Origin: GWF2-30-66 sp042576225
GTDB lineage: Bacteria > Babelota > Babeliae > Babelales > Vermiphilaceae
Assembly (NCBI GenBank): GCA_042576225.1
Contig: JBHPCA010000017.1
Span: forward strand, 1 to 27,810
DNA length: 27,810 nucleotides
Reading direction: 5' to 3'
The notes beneath the pieces were generated by a model. It was not told the origin of the DNA. It worked only from the letters and a program-made list of their open reading frames with translations, and ran no database searches. A program made the position numbers and the translations under genes. Every line of letters starts with the position of its first letter. The first letter of the stretch is position 1. Below are positions 13,014 through 20,851 of the stretch, one piece after another.

Positions 13014-14903
13014 GTGAATATGTTAAAAAAATTTCTTGAAAAAAAAGCGTACAATATGCGTGAGTCATCGTTGGTTATGACTTCTTTGGCCGGTTCTGGC
13101 CACCCAACAACATGTCTTTCTGCTGCAGACATTGTTTCAGTGTTATTTTTTTATGAGATGCGTTACGATCCAAATTCTCCTATTTTTCCAAATAATGACA
13201 GGTTTATTTTGTCTAAAGGGCATGCGGCGCCTTTGTTGTATGCAGCTTGGAAAGAGGTAGGGGTGCTAACTCAAGAAGATTTGTATAATTATAGAAAAAT
13301 AGATTCTGTGCTGGAAGGGCATCCAACGATGAGGTTTGCCCATACTGAAGCCGCAACGGGGGCACTTGGTATAGGGCTTTCAATTGGGGTAGGCCAAGCG
13401 TTGACTGCCAAACTAGATGATCTTTCATTTAAAACATATGTGTTGCTTGGTGACAGTGAGGTTGCAGAAGGTGCTATTTGGGAAGCTGCTGAACTTGCGC
13501 ATTATTATAAATTAAATAATTTAATTGCAATCTTGGATTGTAATAGACTGGGGCAGAGCACAGAAACAATTCACGGGCATCACGTAAAAAGATACCAAAA
13601 GAAATTTGAAGCGTTCGGCTGGAAGACAATGGTGATAGATGGTCATGATGTAACCCAGATTATGGAAAGTCTTGATAAGGCGCAAGAGTCGAAAGATTTA
13701 CCCGTCATGATTATTGCAAAAACATTTAAAGGGCATGGTGTAAAAAGAGTAGAGAATAAATTAGGGTATCATGGAAAAGCCTTTTCTAAAGAAGAATTAA
13801 ACGAAGTTTTAAAAGAACTTGAAGAAAAATACGCTAAAATAATTAAGTTTGATGAATCCGAGTATGAATGGCGCCCAAAATTGCCCGATAAACCATCTGT
13901 TGTGTATGAAGACAATATGTGCGCGTCTCTTTCTTTAGAGCCGCCTAAGTACGAAATTGGTAAAGAAATTGCGACAAGAAAGGTGTACGGTCAGGCTTTG
14001 GCAAAACTTGGGAACAAGTGCAAGTCGATAGTAAGTTTAGATGCAGAAGTAAAAAATTCTACGTTTGCAGAAATTTTTGAGGAAGCTCATCCGGATAGGT
14101 TTTTCCAATGTTTTATTGCAGAACAAAATATGATTGGCATGGCAACTGGTATGGATGCAAGAGGCAAAATACCATTCGCTTCGACTTTTAGTGCATTTAT
14201 GACTCGTGCACATGATCAGATTAGGATGGCAGCCATAGGAGAAGCAAAATTAAGATTGGTTGGTTCTCATGCAGGTGTTTCCATTGGTCAAGATGGGCCA
14301 TCGCAAATGGGGCTTGAGGATATTGCCATGATGCGATGCTTGCCAAAATCTGTTGTTTTGTATCCTTGTGATGCAGTGAGCGCGTATAAACTTGTGCAAG
14401 AAATGTCTCATTATACCCAAGGGATAAGTTATTTGCGCACGACACGAATGGCGACACCAGTGATTTATGAGCCAGTAGAAAAGTTTACTATAGGTGGTTG
14501 CAAAGTGCTCAGGCAAAATAGCTATGATAAAGCCTGCATCGTCGCTGCTGGGATAACATTGGTTGAGGCGCTCAAAGCGTATGATAAATTGCAAGAAGAT
14601 GGCATAACCGTTTCTGTGATAGATCTCTACTCAATAAAGCCTTTGGATAGAGATATGCTTATTCAAGTGGCTCAGAAATCAGAGAACAAAATAATAACGG
14701 TTGAGGATCACTATATCCAAGGTGGATTAGGCGAGGCCGTTTGCGCTGCGTTAAGTGATTTATCTGGCAAAGATTGTATTCTGGTTGAGAAACTAGCAGT
14801 GACCAAGTTGCCAATGTCAGGTAAACCTGAGCAGCTACTTGCATGGGCCGGCATTGATGCGTCTTCTATTGTGAAAAAAGTTAAGAGTTTGCTCAGCGCC
14901 TAG
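13014..14903 (+). CDS. tkt: Transketolase
   Basis: It transfers two-carbon units between sugar phosphates, using thiamine diphosphate, in the non-oxidative pentose phosphate pathway. 629 residues. Landmarks are GSGHPTTCLSAADI, DRFILSKGHAAPLL, the cofactor motif GDSEVAEGAIWEAAELA with NRLGQS, AEQNMIGMATGMDARG, FMTRAHDQIRMAAI and GVSIGQDGPSQMGLED. The length and wording of the second half are closer to animal-type transketolases than to the roughly 660-residue E. coli type. The start is GTG at 13014 with AGGTG 7 bases upstream; the ATG two codons later is an alternative. The last 198 bases are repeated almost exactly at 16591-16788. No terminator follows directly. Confidence 0.95.
   Translation: MNMLKKFLEKKAYNMRESSLVMTSLAGSGHPTTCLSAADIVSVLFFYEMRYDPNSPIFPNNDRFILSKGHAAPLLYAAWKEVGVLTQEDLYNYRKIDSVLEGHPTMRFAHTEAATGALGIGLSIGVGQALTAKLDDLSFKTYVLLGDSEVAEGAIWEAAELAHYYKLNNLIAILDCNRLGQSTETIHGHHVKRYQKKFEAFGWKTMVIDGHDVTQIMESLDKAQESKDLPVMIIAKTFKGHGVKRVENKLGYHGKAFSKEELNEVLKELEEKYAKIIKFDESEYEWRPKLPDKPSVVYEDNMCASLSLEPPKYEIGKEIATRKVYGQALAKLGNKCKSIVSLDAEVKNSTFAEIFEEAHPDRFFQCFIAEQNMIGMATGMDARGKIPFASTFSAFMTRAHDQIRMAAIGEAKLRLVGSHAGVSIGQDGPSQMGLEDIAMMRCLPKSVVLYPCDAVSAYKLVQEMSHYTQGISYLRTTRMATPVIYEPVEKFTIGGCKVLRQNSYDKACIVAAGITLVEALKAYDKLQEDGITVSVIDLYSIKPLDRDMLIQVAQKSENKIITVEDHYIQGGLGEAVCAALSDLSGKDCILVEKLAVTKLPMSGKPEQLLAWAGIDASSIVKKVKSLLSA
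14706..14903 (+). repeat. Direct repeat copy 1: 3' end of tkt
   Basis: These 198 bases match 16591-16788 with five substitutions and no gap (about 97.5% identity). They encode the last 65 residues of transketolase and its stop. The repeat period is 1885 bp. Confidence 0.97.
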
Positions 14904-15103
14904 CAAGAAACTCGTTAACGTTGGGGAACACATTTTACGGAAAAAGAAGACCAAAAACCCCTCTAGGGCCATAATATTTAAAGATTTATGCCAATATTTA
15001 AAACTAAAATCATAAGTTTCTTGCTATTTGTATATATTTTCCTGTAAGATAGTAGGGAAGAAAGGTGAACAGTATTGGCTAAAATTAAAATAAAGGAGAA
15101 ATT
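14904..15103. promoter_or_regulatory. Gap before the ankyrin gene with candidate promoter
   Basis: TTGCTA (15021-15026) and TAAGAT (15045-15050) with an 18-base spacer could start the ankyrin gene transcript about 55 bases upstream of its ATG. The rest is AT-rich with no visible terminator for tkt. Confidence 0.4.
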
Positions 15104-16564
15104 ATGAAGAAATTTAATATGATTCTTGTCGCATTTTTGGCTTTGATGGTTATCAATACTTCATTGTTATGGAGCCAAAAAACAATTTCTAATAAGATAG
15201 ACAGGAGAAAACAGGCAAAAGAAGAACTCAAAAGAGCACGCGATAAATTTAAGAGCGAATTGCATAAAGCTATTGCAGATGAAAATTTCAATAAGATAAA
15301 AAAACTTGTAGAAGCCAAGAAGGGCAAAGAGAGGGATGCGTATGTAAACCTTAAAGATTATAGGGAGTCTGTTCCTTTGCTTTTAGCTTGTGTGATAGGC
15401 GATAAAAAAATTATTGAATATCTTATTGCAAATGGGGCAGATGTTAATATAAAAATGGAAGCAACAGGACCTGGTCCAAATACGCTTCTGGGTAATCTTG
15501 CTGCTATAAACGATAAGGAGCTCTTAGAGCTTCTACTAAAAAAAGGCGCAAGGGTAGGATTGGAACAAGCTTTGCAGGAAGCAATTTATAATAGCAACTT
15601 AGAAATATTTAAGCTTTTAGAAAAATATGGTGCTAAAGCAGAAAAAATCAGAAATAAAAGAGCTCTTCTGCAGAACTTAAAAATATTAAAATATGTAGTT
15701 GAAGAAAAGAAATTTAACATGGATCCAATTTTAAAAGAGGGTTTTCCGTATAATAAAGATATTCTCAAATATTTAATAGAGAAAAAGAAGCTTGATGTGA
15801 ATGCGAAAAATAAGGCAGGTACACCTTTGATTTTTGTTGTGGCTTATTCAGGTCCGGAGTTTGTTGCATATCTTATCAGTAAGGGTGCGAATATAAAAGC
15901 TTTGGATAAATTAAAAAATACTCTTCTGCATGGCGGCGCTTTGAATAGATTAGATTTAGTCAAATTTTTTGTTGGAAAAGGGTTAGATGTTAATGCTGCT
16001 AACAAAGATAAAAGAACACCGCTTCATAACGCTGCATATCGCAAGTTAGATGTTGTTAAGTTTTTAGTTAACAAGGGAGCCAAGGTTAATGCAGAGGATA
16101 AAGATAAAAATATACCACTCCACAACGCAAGAAACGTAGATAAATTTAAGTTTCTCGTTGATAAGGGTGCAGATTTAAATAAATTTAACAAGGATAAGGT
16201 TACTCCTTTAGGCAGAACGTCTAATTTAGATGTAGTAAAGTATGTACTAGAAGAAAAGGGTAAAGATACAACATTAGAAAACATCATTAGCTCGTTAGGT
16301 GAATTTTGCAAGTATGCCAAACTAGATCTCATCAAGTATATACTCGAAAAGAAGGGCAAAAAGTTAACAGCAAAACATATAGATGAATTTATTAAAATGA
16401 CAAAAAAAAGCATGCAATCTCGAATTGATGATTACAAAAAAGATATAGCAAAATCAAAAGAAAAGGAATGGAAAGAGTTTTACAAAAGAAGTATTAAAAA
16501 TACAAAAGAAAGATATGGAAAAGTAATAAAAGTGTTAGAGGATTTTAAGGCTAGTAAGAAATAG
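15104..16564 (+). CDS. Exported ankyrin-repeat protein (486 residues)
   Basis: The ATG has GGAG 6-7 bases upstream. A signal peptide covers residues 1-25 (MKKFNMIL, then a hydrophobic core to LLWSQ). A charged helix is followed by about nine ankyrin units from about residue 85 to 390; the clearest are IIEYLIANGADVN, FVAYLISKGANIKA, NRLDLVKFFVGKGLDVNAA, RTPLHNAAY, KLDVVKFLVNKGAKVNAED and FKFLVDKGADLN. Several units lack the TPLH motif, so they are degenerate. The last 65 residues are a Lys-rich coiled-coil-like tail. Ankyrin repeats bind proteins, and export suggests a host or envelope target. The gene sits between two copies of the tkt 3' end, which suggests it arrived by insertion or recombination. 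Confidence 0.92.
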   Translation: MKKFNMILVAFLALMVINTSLLWSQKTISNKIDRRKQAKEELKRARDKFKSELHKAIADENFNKIKKLVEAKKGKERDAYVNLKDYRESVPLLLACVIGDKKIIEYLIANGADVNIKMEATGPGPNTLLGNLAAINDKELLELLLKKGARVGLEQALQEAIYNSNLEIFKLLEKYGAKAEKIRNKRALLQNLKILKYVVEEKKFNMDPILKEGFPYNKDILKYLIEKKKLDVNAKNKAGTPLIFVVAYSGPEFVAYLISKGANIKALDKLKNTLLHGGALNRLDLVKFFVGKGLDVNAANKDKRTPLHNAAYRKLDVVKFLVNKGAKVNAEDKDKNIPLHNARNVDKFKFLVDKGADLNKFNKDKVTPLGRTSNLDVVKYVLEEKGKDTTLENIISSLGEFCKYAKLDLIKYILEKKGKKLTAKHIDEFIKMTKKSMQSRIDDYKKDIAKSKEKEWKEFYKRSIKNTKERYGKVIKVLEDFKASKK

Positions 16565-16590
16565 TTGAAAAGTATTCTGGTCCAACGTAA

Positions 16591-16788
16591 GATCACTATA
16601 TCCAAGGTGGATTAGGCGAGGCCGTTTGCGCTGCGTTAAGTGATTTATCTGGCAAAGATTGTATTCTGGTTGAGAAACTAGCAGTGACCAAGTTGCCAAT
16701 GTCAGGAAAACCTGATCAGCTACTTGCATGGGCCGGCATTGATGCGTCTTCTATTGTGAAAAAAGTTAAGAGTTTGCTCAGTGTTTAG
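16591..16788 (+). pseudogene. Duplicate of the tkt 3' end, no start
   Basis: Second copy of the last 198 bases of tkt. The frame is intact through 65 codons to TAG, but an in-frame TAA sits immediately before the first matching codon, so it cannot be read through from upstream. Differences from copy 1: GGT to GGA and AGC to AGT (silent), GAG to GAT (Glu to Asp), GCC to GTT (Ala to Val). A strong terminator follows at 16817, whereas the intact tkt has none, so this copy probably marks the original tkt downstream border. Confidence 0.93.
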
Positions 16789-16816
16789 GGTGCTTAAAAT
16801 TTTCTAGTAACAAAAC

Positions 16817-16857
16817 AAAAAAATAGTCACTGAATTTTTCGTTCAGTGACTATTTTT
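16817..16857. terminator. Bidirectional terminator
   Basis: A perfect 16-bp stem, AAAAATAGTCACTGAA (16819-16834) with TTCAGTGACTATTTTT (16842-16857), is A- and T-flanked on both sides. It serves the plus-strand tkt remnant side and the minus-strand gene ending at 16878. Confidence 0.92.
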
Positions 16858-16877
16858 AAAAATAAAGTCTAGACAAA

Positions 16878-17744
16878 TTATTTTAAGTTATATGTTTTTA
16901 TGTCTTTGCTTTTTTTGAGTGTACCAACAGAAATAACAATTTCTTTAATTCCAAATCGGTTGCTTGTTCCTGATACTTTTTTAAATATTTTTGAAAGCCC
17001 GCTTTTTTTATTTTTTTCCAGATTTTTTAGTTTATTTATAATGTTAGGATTTGGAGAAAAAATATTAACTATGCTTACGTGCGGTCTAAATCCTGGGTAT
17101 TTAGGGTTTAAACCTATTTTCTTTAATTCTTTTATTATTGTTGTTCCTAATGTATAAAGACGATGTTTTTTGCCTGGCTTACCAAATGATAATTCTTGCA
17201 CAACAAAAACGTTTTTAGCGGTTTTATTTTTTGGGTCATACAAAAACTTTACGCCGTTTTTTAAGTTTGCTCCGATTTTTGACTTGTAATTGTTTTTGCC
17301 AAATTTGTTTTTGTAGTATTTGATATGCTTATTTATAGCGTTTTTAACGGTTGTTGTAGCTTTTGACAATGAAACAGTTGTTTTGCCGTCATTGCTTCTT
17401 ACGTATTGTTTTCCGTTTTTAGTTATAACCTCTCCGCCTAGAGCAAGTGTAAAGTGTGGTGTTTGAACTTCAAAAATATTAACAGGCGATTTTTTCCATA
17501 TGTTTGAGAAAAAAGATTTGTATGTGCCTTTTACAAGAGGGTTTAGTTTAACTTTGTAGGTCTTTTTTTTGTTTTTGTCGTAAATGCTTGTTTTTTTATT
17601 CATCAATTGGCTGTAAGAAGTTTTAGCAATCTTCGGGCTTATTTTTACTAGCACAGTAAAATATTTTATAGCGTATGAGTTGCTTGTGAAAAGCAATAGA
17701 GCGCAAAGTGCTGATAAAGTTGGTTTAAAAATTCGTTTATTCAT
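16878..17744 (-). CDS. Exported 2H phosphoesterase-like protein
   Basis: 288 residues from the ATG at 17744, which has GGAG 9 bases upstream; an ATG five codons earlier lacks a site. Residues 1-25 form a signal peptide ending near NSYA. The mature part carries two H-x-T/S motifs: PHFTLAL (His97, Thr99) and PHVSIVNI (His222, Ser224), each followed by hydrophobic residues. The second is preceded by a helix and GFRPH as in LigT/AKAP7-like enzymes. This pair is the hallmark of the 2H phosphoesterase superfamily, which cleaves cyclic or 2'-5' phosphodiester bonds. The distance between motifs is longer than usual because of a Lys/Asn-rich insert (about 105-175). The substrate is unknown. Export is unusual for this superfamily. 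Confidence 0.7.
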   Translation of the reverse strand: MNKRIFKPTLSALCALLLFTSNSYAIKYFTVLVKISPKIAKTSYSQLMNKKTSIYDKNKKKTYKVKLNPLVKGTYKSFFSNIWKKSPVNIFEVQTPHFTLALGGEVITKNGKQYVRSNDGKTTVSLSKATTTVKNAINKHIKYYKNKFGKNNYKSKIGANLKNGVKFLYDPKNKTAKNVFVVQELSFGKPGKKHRLYTLGTTIIKELKKIGLNPKYPGFRPHVSIVNIFSPNPNIINKLKNLEKNKKSGLSKIFKKVSGTSNRFGIKEIVISVGTLKKSKDIKTYNLK

Positions 17745-17798
17745 AGTGGTCTTCTCCATTAATTAAGAAATTAAATAAATATAATCCTTCTATTAATA

Positions 17799-17826
17799 AT
17801 TGTACAGAAATATAAACTAAAGTCAA
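17799..17826 (-). promoter_or_regulatory. Promoter of the 2H phosphoesterase-like gene
   Basis: On the minus strand TTGACT (plus 17821-17826) and TACAAT (17799-17804) are separated by 16 bases, about 55 bases upstream of the start. Both boxes are close to the sigma-70 consensus. Confidence 0.6.
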
Positions 17827-17869
17827 GAAATCTTTTATATTTGAATTTAAGCTCGGGCTGTTGTTTCCT

Positions 17870-17895
17870 AAAAAACCTCTCTGGAAGGGGCTTTT
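17870..17895 (-). terminator. Terminator-like hairpin after the lipoprotein hydrolase gene
   Basis: On the minus strand AAAAGCCCCT pairs with AGAGGTTTTTT around a TCCAG loop, with one mismatch and one G-U pair, followed by Ts. It lies about 65 bases downstream of the stop at 17960 and before the promoter of the next gene. The surrounding 90 bases are richer in G+C than the neighbourhood. Confidence 0.5.
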
Positions 17896-17959
17896 GGTGG
17901 TCCAGGGTCCTTTGAGCAGCTGCTTGCGAAGGCTCATCTGGGGTGAAAAACGCTAAGAG

Positions 17960-19003
17960 CTAGCCTTGGCGTCTTGTATTTAACTTTTTCCTATGAAACT
18001 TGATAGTATCGTTCTTGATCGATATTTTAAGCAATTTATCTGGTTTGTATGCCTTGGTGTCGTGTTTTTCCTGTTTTTCCCAATTATCGACTTCTTGCAG
18101 TATGTATGGCAATAACAGGGCAAATTTAGGAACAAGAAATTCGACATGCAAGATTCCACGGCCATTTATTTTTATTTTAACCTGATGAAGATTTTGTTGT
18201 GGCTTGAATGTGCGTTTTGAGAAGAACGGTTTTTTAGTTCGTTTTTTGATTGTTTTTTTAATATCATGAAGGCCTTGCGGGTCAATAACTTGAAGTATGT
18301 CCAGCCCAGAGTATAGAGAATATACTTTATCAAACGTTTTGCTTGTTATGAGTTTTGCTGTTTTCTTTTGTACCGGGCAGGCCAGAAGAATCAGCTCAGA
18401 AATGTGCAACATGTTTTCAGCTTTATCGTTTATTTTTCCTAAGTTAAGTGCAACGTTTCCTCCATGGCTGTGCGTAATAAGCCTTATTTTTGGGATAACA
18501 CCATGTTTTGCCTTGTAAGCATCTGTAAATTGTAAAAGAGTGCTGTGCAACTCTTGTGCTGCTTCTTTTCTCTTTTTATGGCTTAATTGGCCGCACCAGC
18601 CAAAGAAAAAGAAGTTTTCGAGGGTGAATCTTGTTGTTTTTTGCCTACTCATGATATGTGCGATTTTTCTCATGTTATGTTTATCAAGATATTCACTAAC
18701 GTTGTGCAGTCCCATTTTGCGATAAAAGAAGTTTGTAAACAGGTAATCTTGTAGATTATGGGCTCTGGTTCCGTGTATCCAAATGGTTGCGAAGTGTTCT
18801 TCCTTTTTTATGGCTTGCTTCGGGTTGTTTTCTCGACCTTTTTTTTTCGCATTTATGCTTGTATTTACTCGAGTTTTTGTTTCGTTTTTCTGAGTCTGCT
18901 TTTGTGGGGTCTTTTTGTGTATACAGCTGGATATGGTGAAAATAGCTGCTATGGCTGCGAGCCAGAGTCTATTTTTTGTGTTTTTAAAATTTTTAATATT
19001 CAT
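17960..19003 (-). CDS. Lipoprotein alpha/beta hydrolase (lipase/esterase-like)
   Basis: 347 residues. The N-terminus has a membrane segment and a lipobox, ISSC, with Cys27 as the predicted lipidated residue; a Lys/Gln/Asn-rich linker (about 28-68) follows. The hydrolase domain begins with ATIWIHGTRAH, whose HG forms the oxyanion region, and has the nucleophile motif THSHGGN with Ser179, a variant of G-x-S-x-G with Thr in the first place. Asp candidates lie in LDILQVIDPQG, and the His is probably in RGILHVEF. So it is an envelope-anchored esterase, lipase or acyltransferase; the substrate is unknown. The ATG at 19003 has only a weak AGG upstream. It is divergent from the nfeD gene. Confidence 0.78.
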   Translation of the reverse strand: MNIKNFKNTKNRLWLAAIAAIFTISSCIHKKTPQKQTQKNETKTRVNTSINAKKKGRENNPKQAIKKEEHFATIWIHGTRAHNLQDYLFTNFFYRKMGLHNVSEYLDKHNMRKIAHIMSRQKTTRFTLENFFFFGWCGQLSHKKRKEAAQELHSTLLQFTDAYKAKHGVIPKIRLITHSHGGNVALNLGKINDKAENMLHISELILLACPVQKKTAKLITSKTFDKVYSLYSGLDILQVIDPQGLHDIKKTIKKRTKKPFFSKRTFKPQQNLHQVKIKINGRGILHVEFLVPKFALLLPYILQEVDNWEKQEKHDTKAYKPDKLLKISIKNDTIKFHRKKLNTRRQG

Positions 19004-19145
19004 AAAAAAGCCTGATTTAATGGGGTTATAGCTATTAATTTATTAGTAATAATACTAGAGGTTCCAGGGATATTTCGCAAGAGGTGCTCAAATAGGGGCC
19101 TTTATTGACAAATGGCTTATTTAAGGCTTTTTTTTGCGGTGTTAG

Positions 19146-19174
19146 TTGCTTTTGTTGAAAATTGGGTCTATAAT
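19146..19174 (+). promoter_or_regulatory. Promoter of the nfeD-paraslipin operon
   Basis: TTGCTT (19146-19151), 17 bases, TATAAT (19169-19174): an exact -10 and a fair -35, 42 bases upstream of the ATG at 19217. Confidence 0.6.
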
Positions 19175-19216
19175 TTTCTACAGAGTTATCAAAAAGCTTA
19201 TTCTTGAAAGGGCATT

Positions 19217-19687
19217 ATGTTTGTAGAAGTATTTGATTGGATGATTTCAAATCTGGTGTTTTTCTGGCTTGTCATAGCTATTTTATTTTTGGTTTTGGAG
19301 ATGGGTTCTCCGGGGCTTTTCTTTTTCTTGTCTTTCTTCTTTGGTGCTTTAATAGCTGCCGGTTCTACATTTTTTACAGACTCAATTATAGCCCAAAGTT
19401 TTATTTTTCTTGCAGCGTCTTTTGTTTCTTTTTTGATTATGCATTTTTGGGTGAAAAAGAAGGTTTTGAAAGCGAAAGAGCATGAGCTTACCAACATTTA
19501 TGCCTTGAAAGGCAAGCGTGCAAAGGTATTGAAAGATATTATGCCTCCAGAGGCTGGGAAAGTAAAAGTGTATGGAGAAATTTGGTCAGCCAGAACGTTT
19601 GGTAAAGAAGTTCTCAAACAGGGGGAATATGTAGATATAGCAGCCATTAAAGGGTCACATCTTATTGTGAAAAAAATTAACAGTTAA
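19217..19687 (+). CDS. NfeD-like membrane protein
   Basis: 156 residues, the short NfeD type. Three membrane segments (about 10-30, 33-50 and 56-78) are followed by a soluble domain (about 90-153) with the OB-fold pattern GKRAKVLKDIMPPEAGKVKVYGEIWSA cut short here as ALKGKRAKVL and VYGEIWSAR. Short NfeD proteins are encoded next to SPFH/stomatin-like genes and act with them in membrane organisation or quality control. That partner starts 37 bases downstream. AAAGGG precedes the ATG. A promoter with a perfect TATAAT lies upstream. Confidence 0.9.
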   Translation: MFVEVFDWMISNLVFFWLVIAILFLVLEMGSPGLFFFLSFFFGALIAAGSTFFTDSIIAQSFIFLAASFVSFLIMHFWVKKKVLKAKEHELTNIYALKGKRAKVLKDIMPPEAGKVKVYGEIWSARTFGKEVLKQGEYVDIAAIKGSHLIVKKINS

Positions 19688-19724
19688 TTTAAATAAATAA
19701 ATTATAATAGAAAGGGCTTATACT

Positions 19725-20711
19725 ATGGAACTATTTGGATTAGTAGGATTTTTTGCAGTATTATTTTTATTTTTCATCTATTTTTTACTCAAGTCTGTGT
19801 ATATGGTAAGACAGGCTGAAGCGGTTATTATTGAGAGATTAGGTAAGTACTCAAGAACACTTACGCCAGGGTTGCACATTGTTATCCCATTTTTAGAGGG
19901 GACAAGACGAGTGGTCTGGACATATGTGCAAGAGGTTGATGGGAAAAGATATTACCGATATACCCGTACAGTATCGAGATTAGATCTGCGGGAGTCTGTG
20001 TACGATTTTCCAAAACAAAATGTTATTACAAAAGATAACGTTACTATGGAAATTAATGCGTTACTGTATTACCAGATTACAGATCCTAAAGCAGCAGTGT
20101 ATGAAGTGAGTAACTTGCCTCAGGCTATAGAAAAACTTACGCAAACAACGTTGCGTAATATTGTTGGTTCTATGGATTTAGATGAAACGCTTGTTTCTCG
20201 TGATATGGTAAACGAAAGACTGCGTGAAATTTTGGACGAGGCTACTGACAAATGGGGTGTGAAGGTAAACCGTGTTGAGTTACAAGAAGTTAACCCTCCA
20301 GCAGATATTCGTCAGGCTATGGAAAAGCAAATGCGTGCTGAGCGTGATAGACGTGCCATAATTTTAGAGGCTGAAGGCTCAAAGCGATCTGCAATTTTGG
20401 AATCTGAAGGTGTAAAAGAGTCTAAAGTATTGCGGGCGCAAGGTGAGGCTGAAGCTAAAATAGAAAGAGCAAGAGGTGAGGCTGATGCGAGATTGAAACT
20501 TGCACAAGCAGAATCAGAAGCTATAAACATGATACAGACTTCTGTGCCAAAAGGTGATCCATTGCCATACATGATCGCGATGCAATATATTAAGGCGTTG
20601 CCAGAGATGATGAAAGATAAAGATGGTAAGATGATTGTTGTGCCTTATGAAGCGAGCTCGCTTGTTGGTTCACTGGCGTCTGTTAAGAAAATATTTAGCG
20701 ATATAAAATAG
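19725..20711 (+). CDS. qmcA: Paraslipin/stomatin-like SPFH protein
   Basis: 328 residues. One N-terminal membrane segment (about 5-24) anchors the protein. The SPFH domain follows (about 26-200: VRQAEAVIIERLGKY, TPGLHIVIPF, YDFPKQNVITKDNV, VELQEVNPPADI), then a long Ala/Glu-rich coiled coil (about 205-265, with repeated EAEGSKR and AQGEAEAK-type units), and a C-terminal region with MIAMQYIKALPEM typical of paraslipins. These proteins form large oligomeric cages in the membrane and control proteases or lipid domains. AAAGGG precedes the ATG. It follows nfeD in the same operon. A terminator follows. Confidence 0.93.
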   Translation: MELFGLVGFFAVLFLFFIYFLLKSVYMVRQAEAVIIERLGKYSRTLTPGLHIVIPFLEGTRRVVWTYVQEVDGKRYYRYTRTVSRLDLRESVYDFPKQNVITKDNVTMEINALLYYQITDPKAAVYEVSNLPQAIEKLTQTTLRNIVGSMDLDETLVSRDMVNERLREILDEATDKWGVKVNRVELQEVNPPADIRQAMEKQMRAERDRRAIILEAEGSKRSAILESEGVKESKVLRAQGEAEAKIERARGEADARLKLAQAESEAINMIQTSVPKGDPLPYMIAMQYIKALPEMMKDKDGKMIVVPYEASSLVGSLASVKKIFSDIK

Positions 20712-20736
20712 TATAATTAAAAATAAAATTTTAACT

Positions 20737-20770
20737 AAAAGCGGGTGCTTATAAAGCGCCTGCTTTTTTT
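20737..20770 (+). terminator. Terminator of the nfeD-paraslipin operon
   Basis: AAAAGCGGGTGCTT (20737-20750) pairs with AAGCGCCTGCTTTT (20754-20767) with two G-U pairs and a 3-base loop, followed by Ts. It lies about 25 bases past the stop. Confidence 0.85.
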
Positions 20771-20851
20771 GTTGTGTAATATAAGAGCTTTTGTTTATTA
20801 TTTTTATATGGGAGAATATATTTTGATAATTTTTTGTAAAAGGGGCTATTT

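Noticed and set aside
14659..14844. Minus-strand frames of about 60 codons that appear in both tkt-tail copies (also 16535-16729)
   Set aside because: They are shadows of the transketolase frame; their duplication only reflects the repeat.
17737..17937. 66-codon minus-strand frame upstream of the 2H-like gene
   Set aside because: It contains the terminator hairpin of the preceding gene and the promoter of the next and has no good ribosome site.
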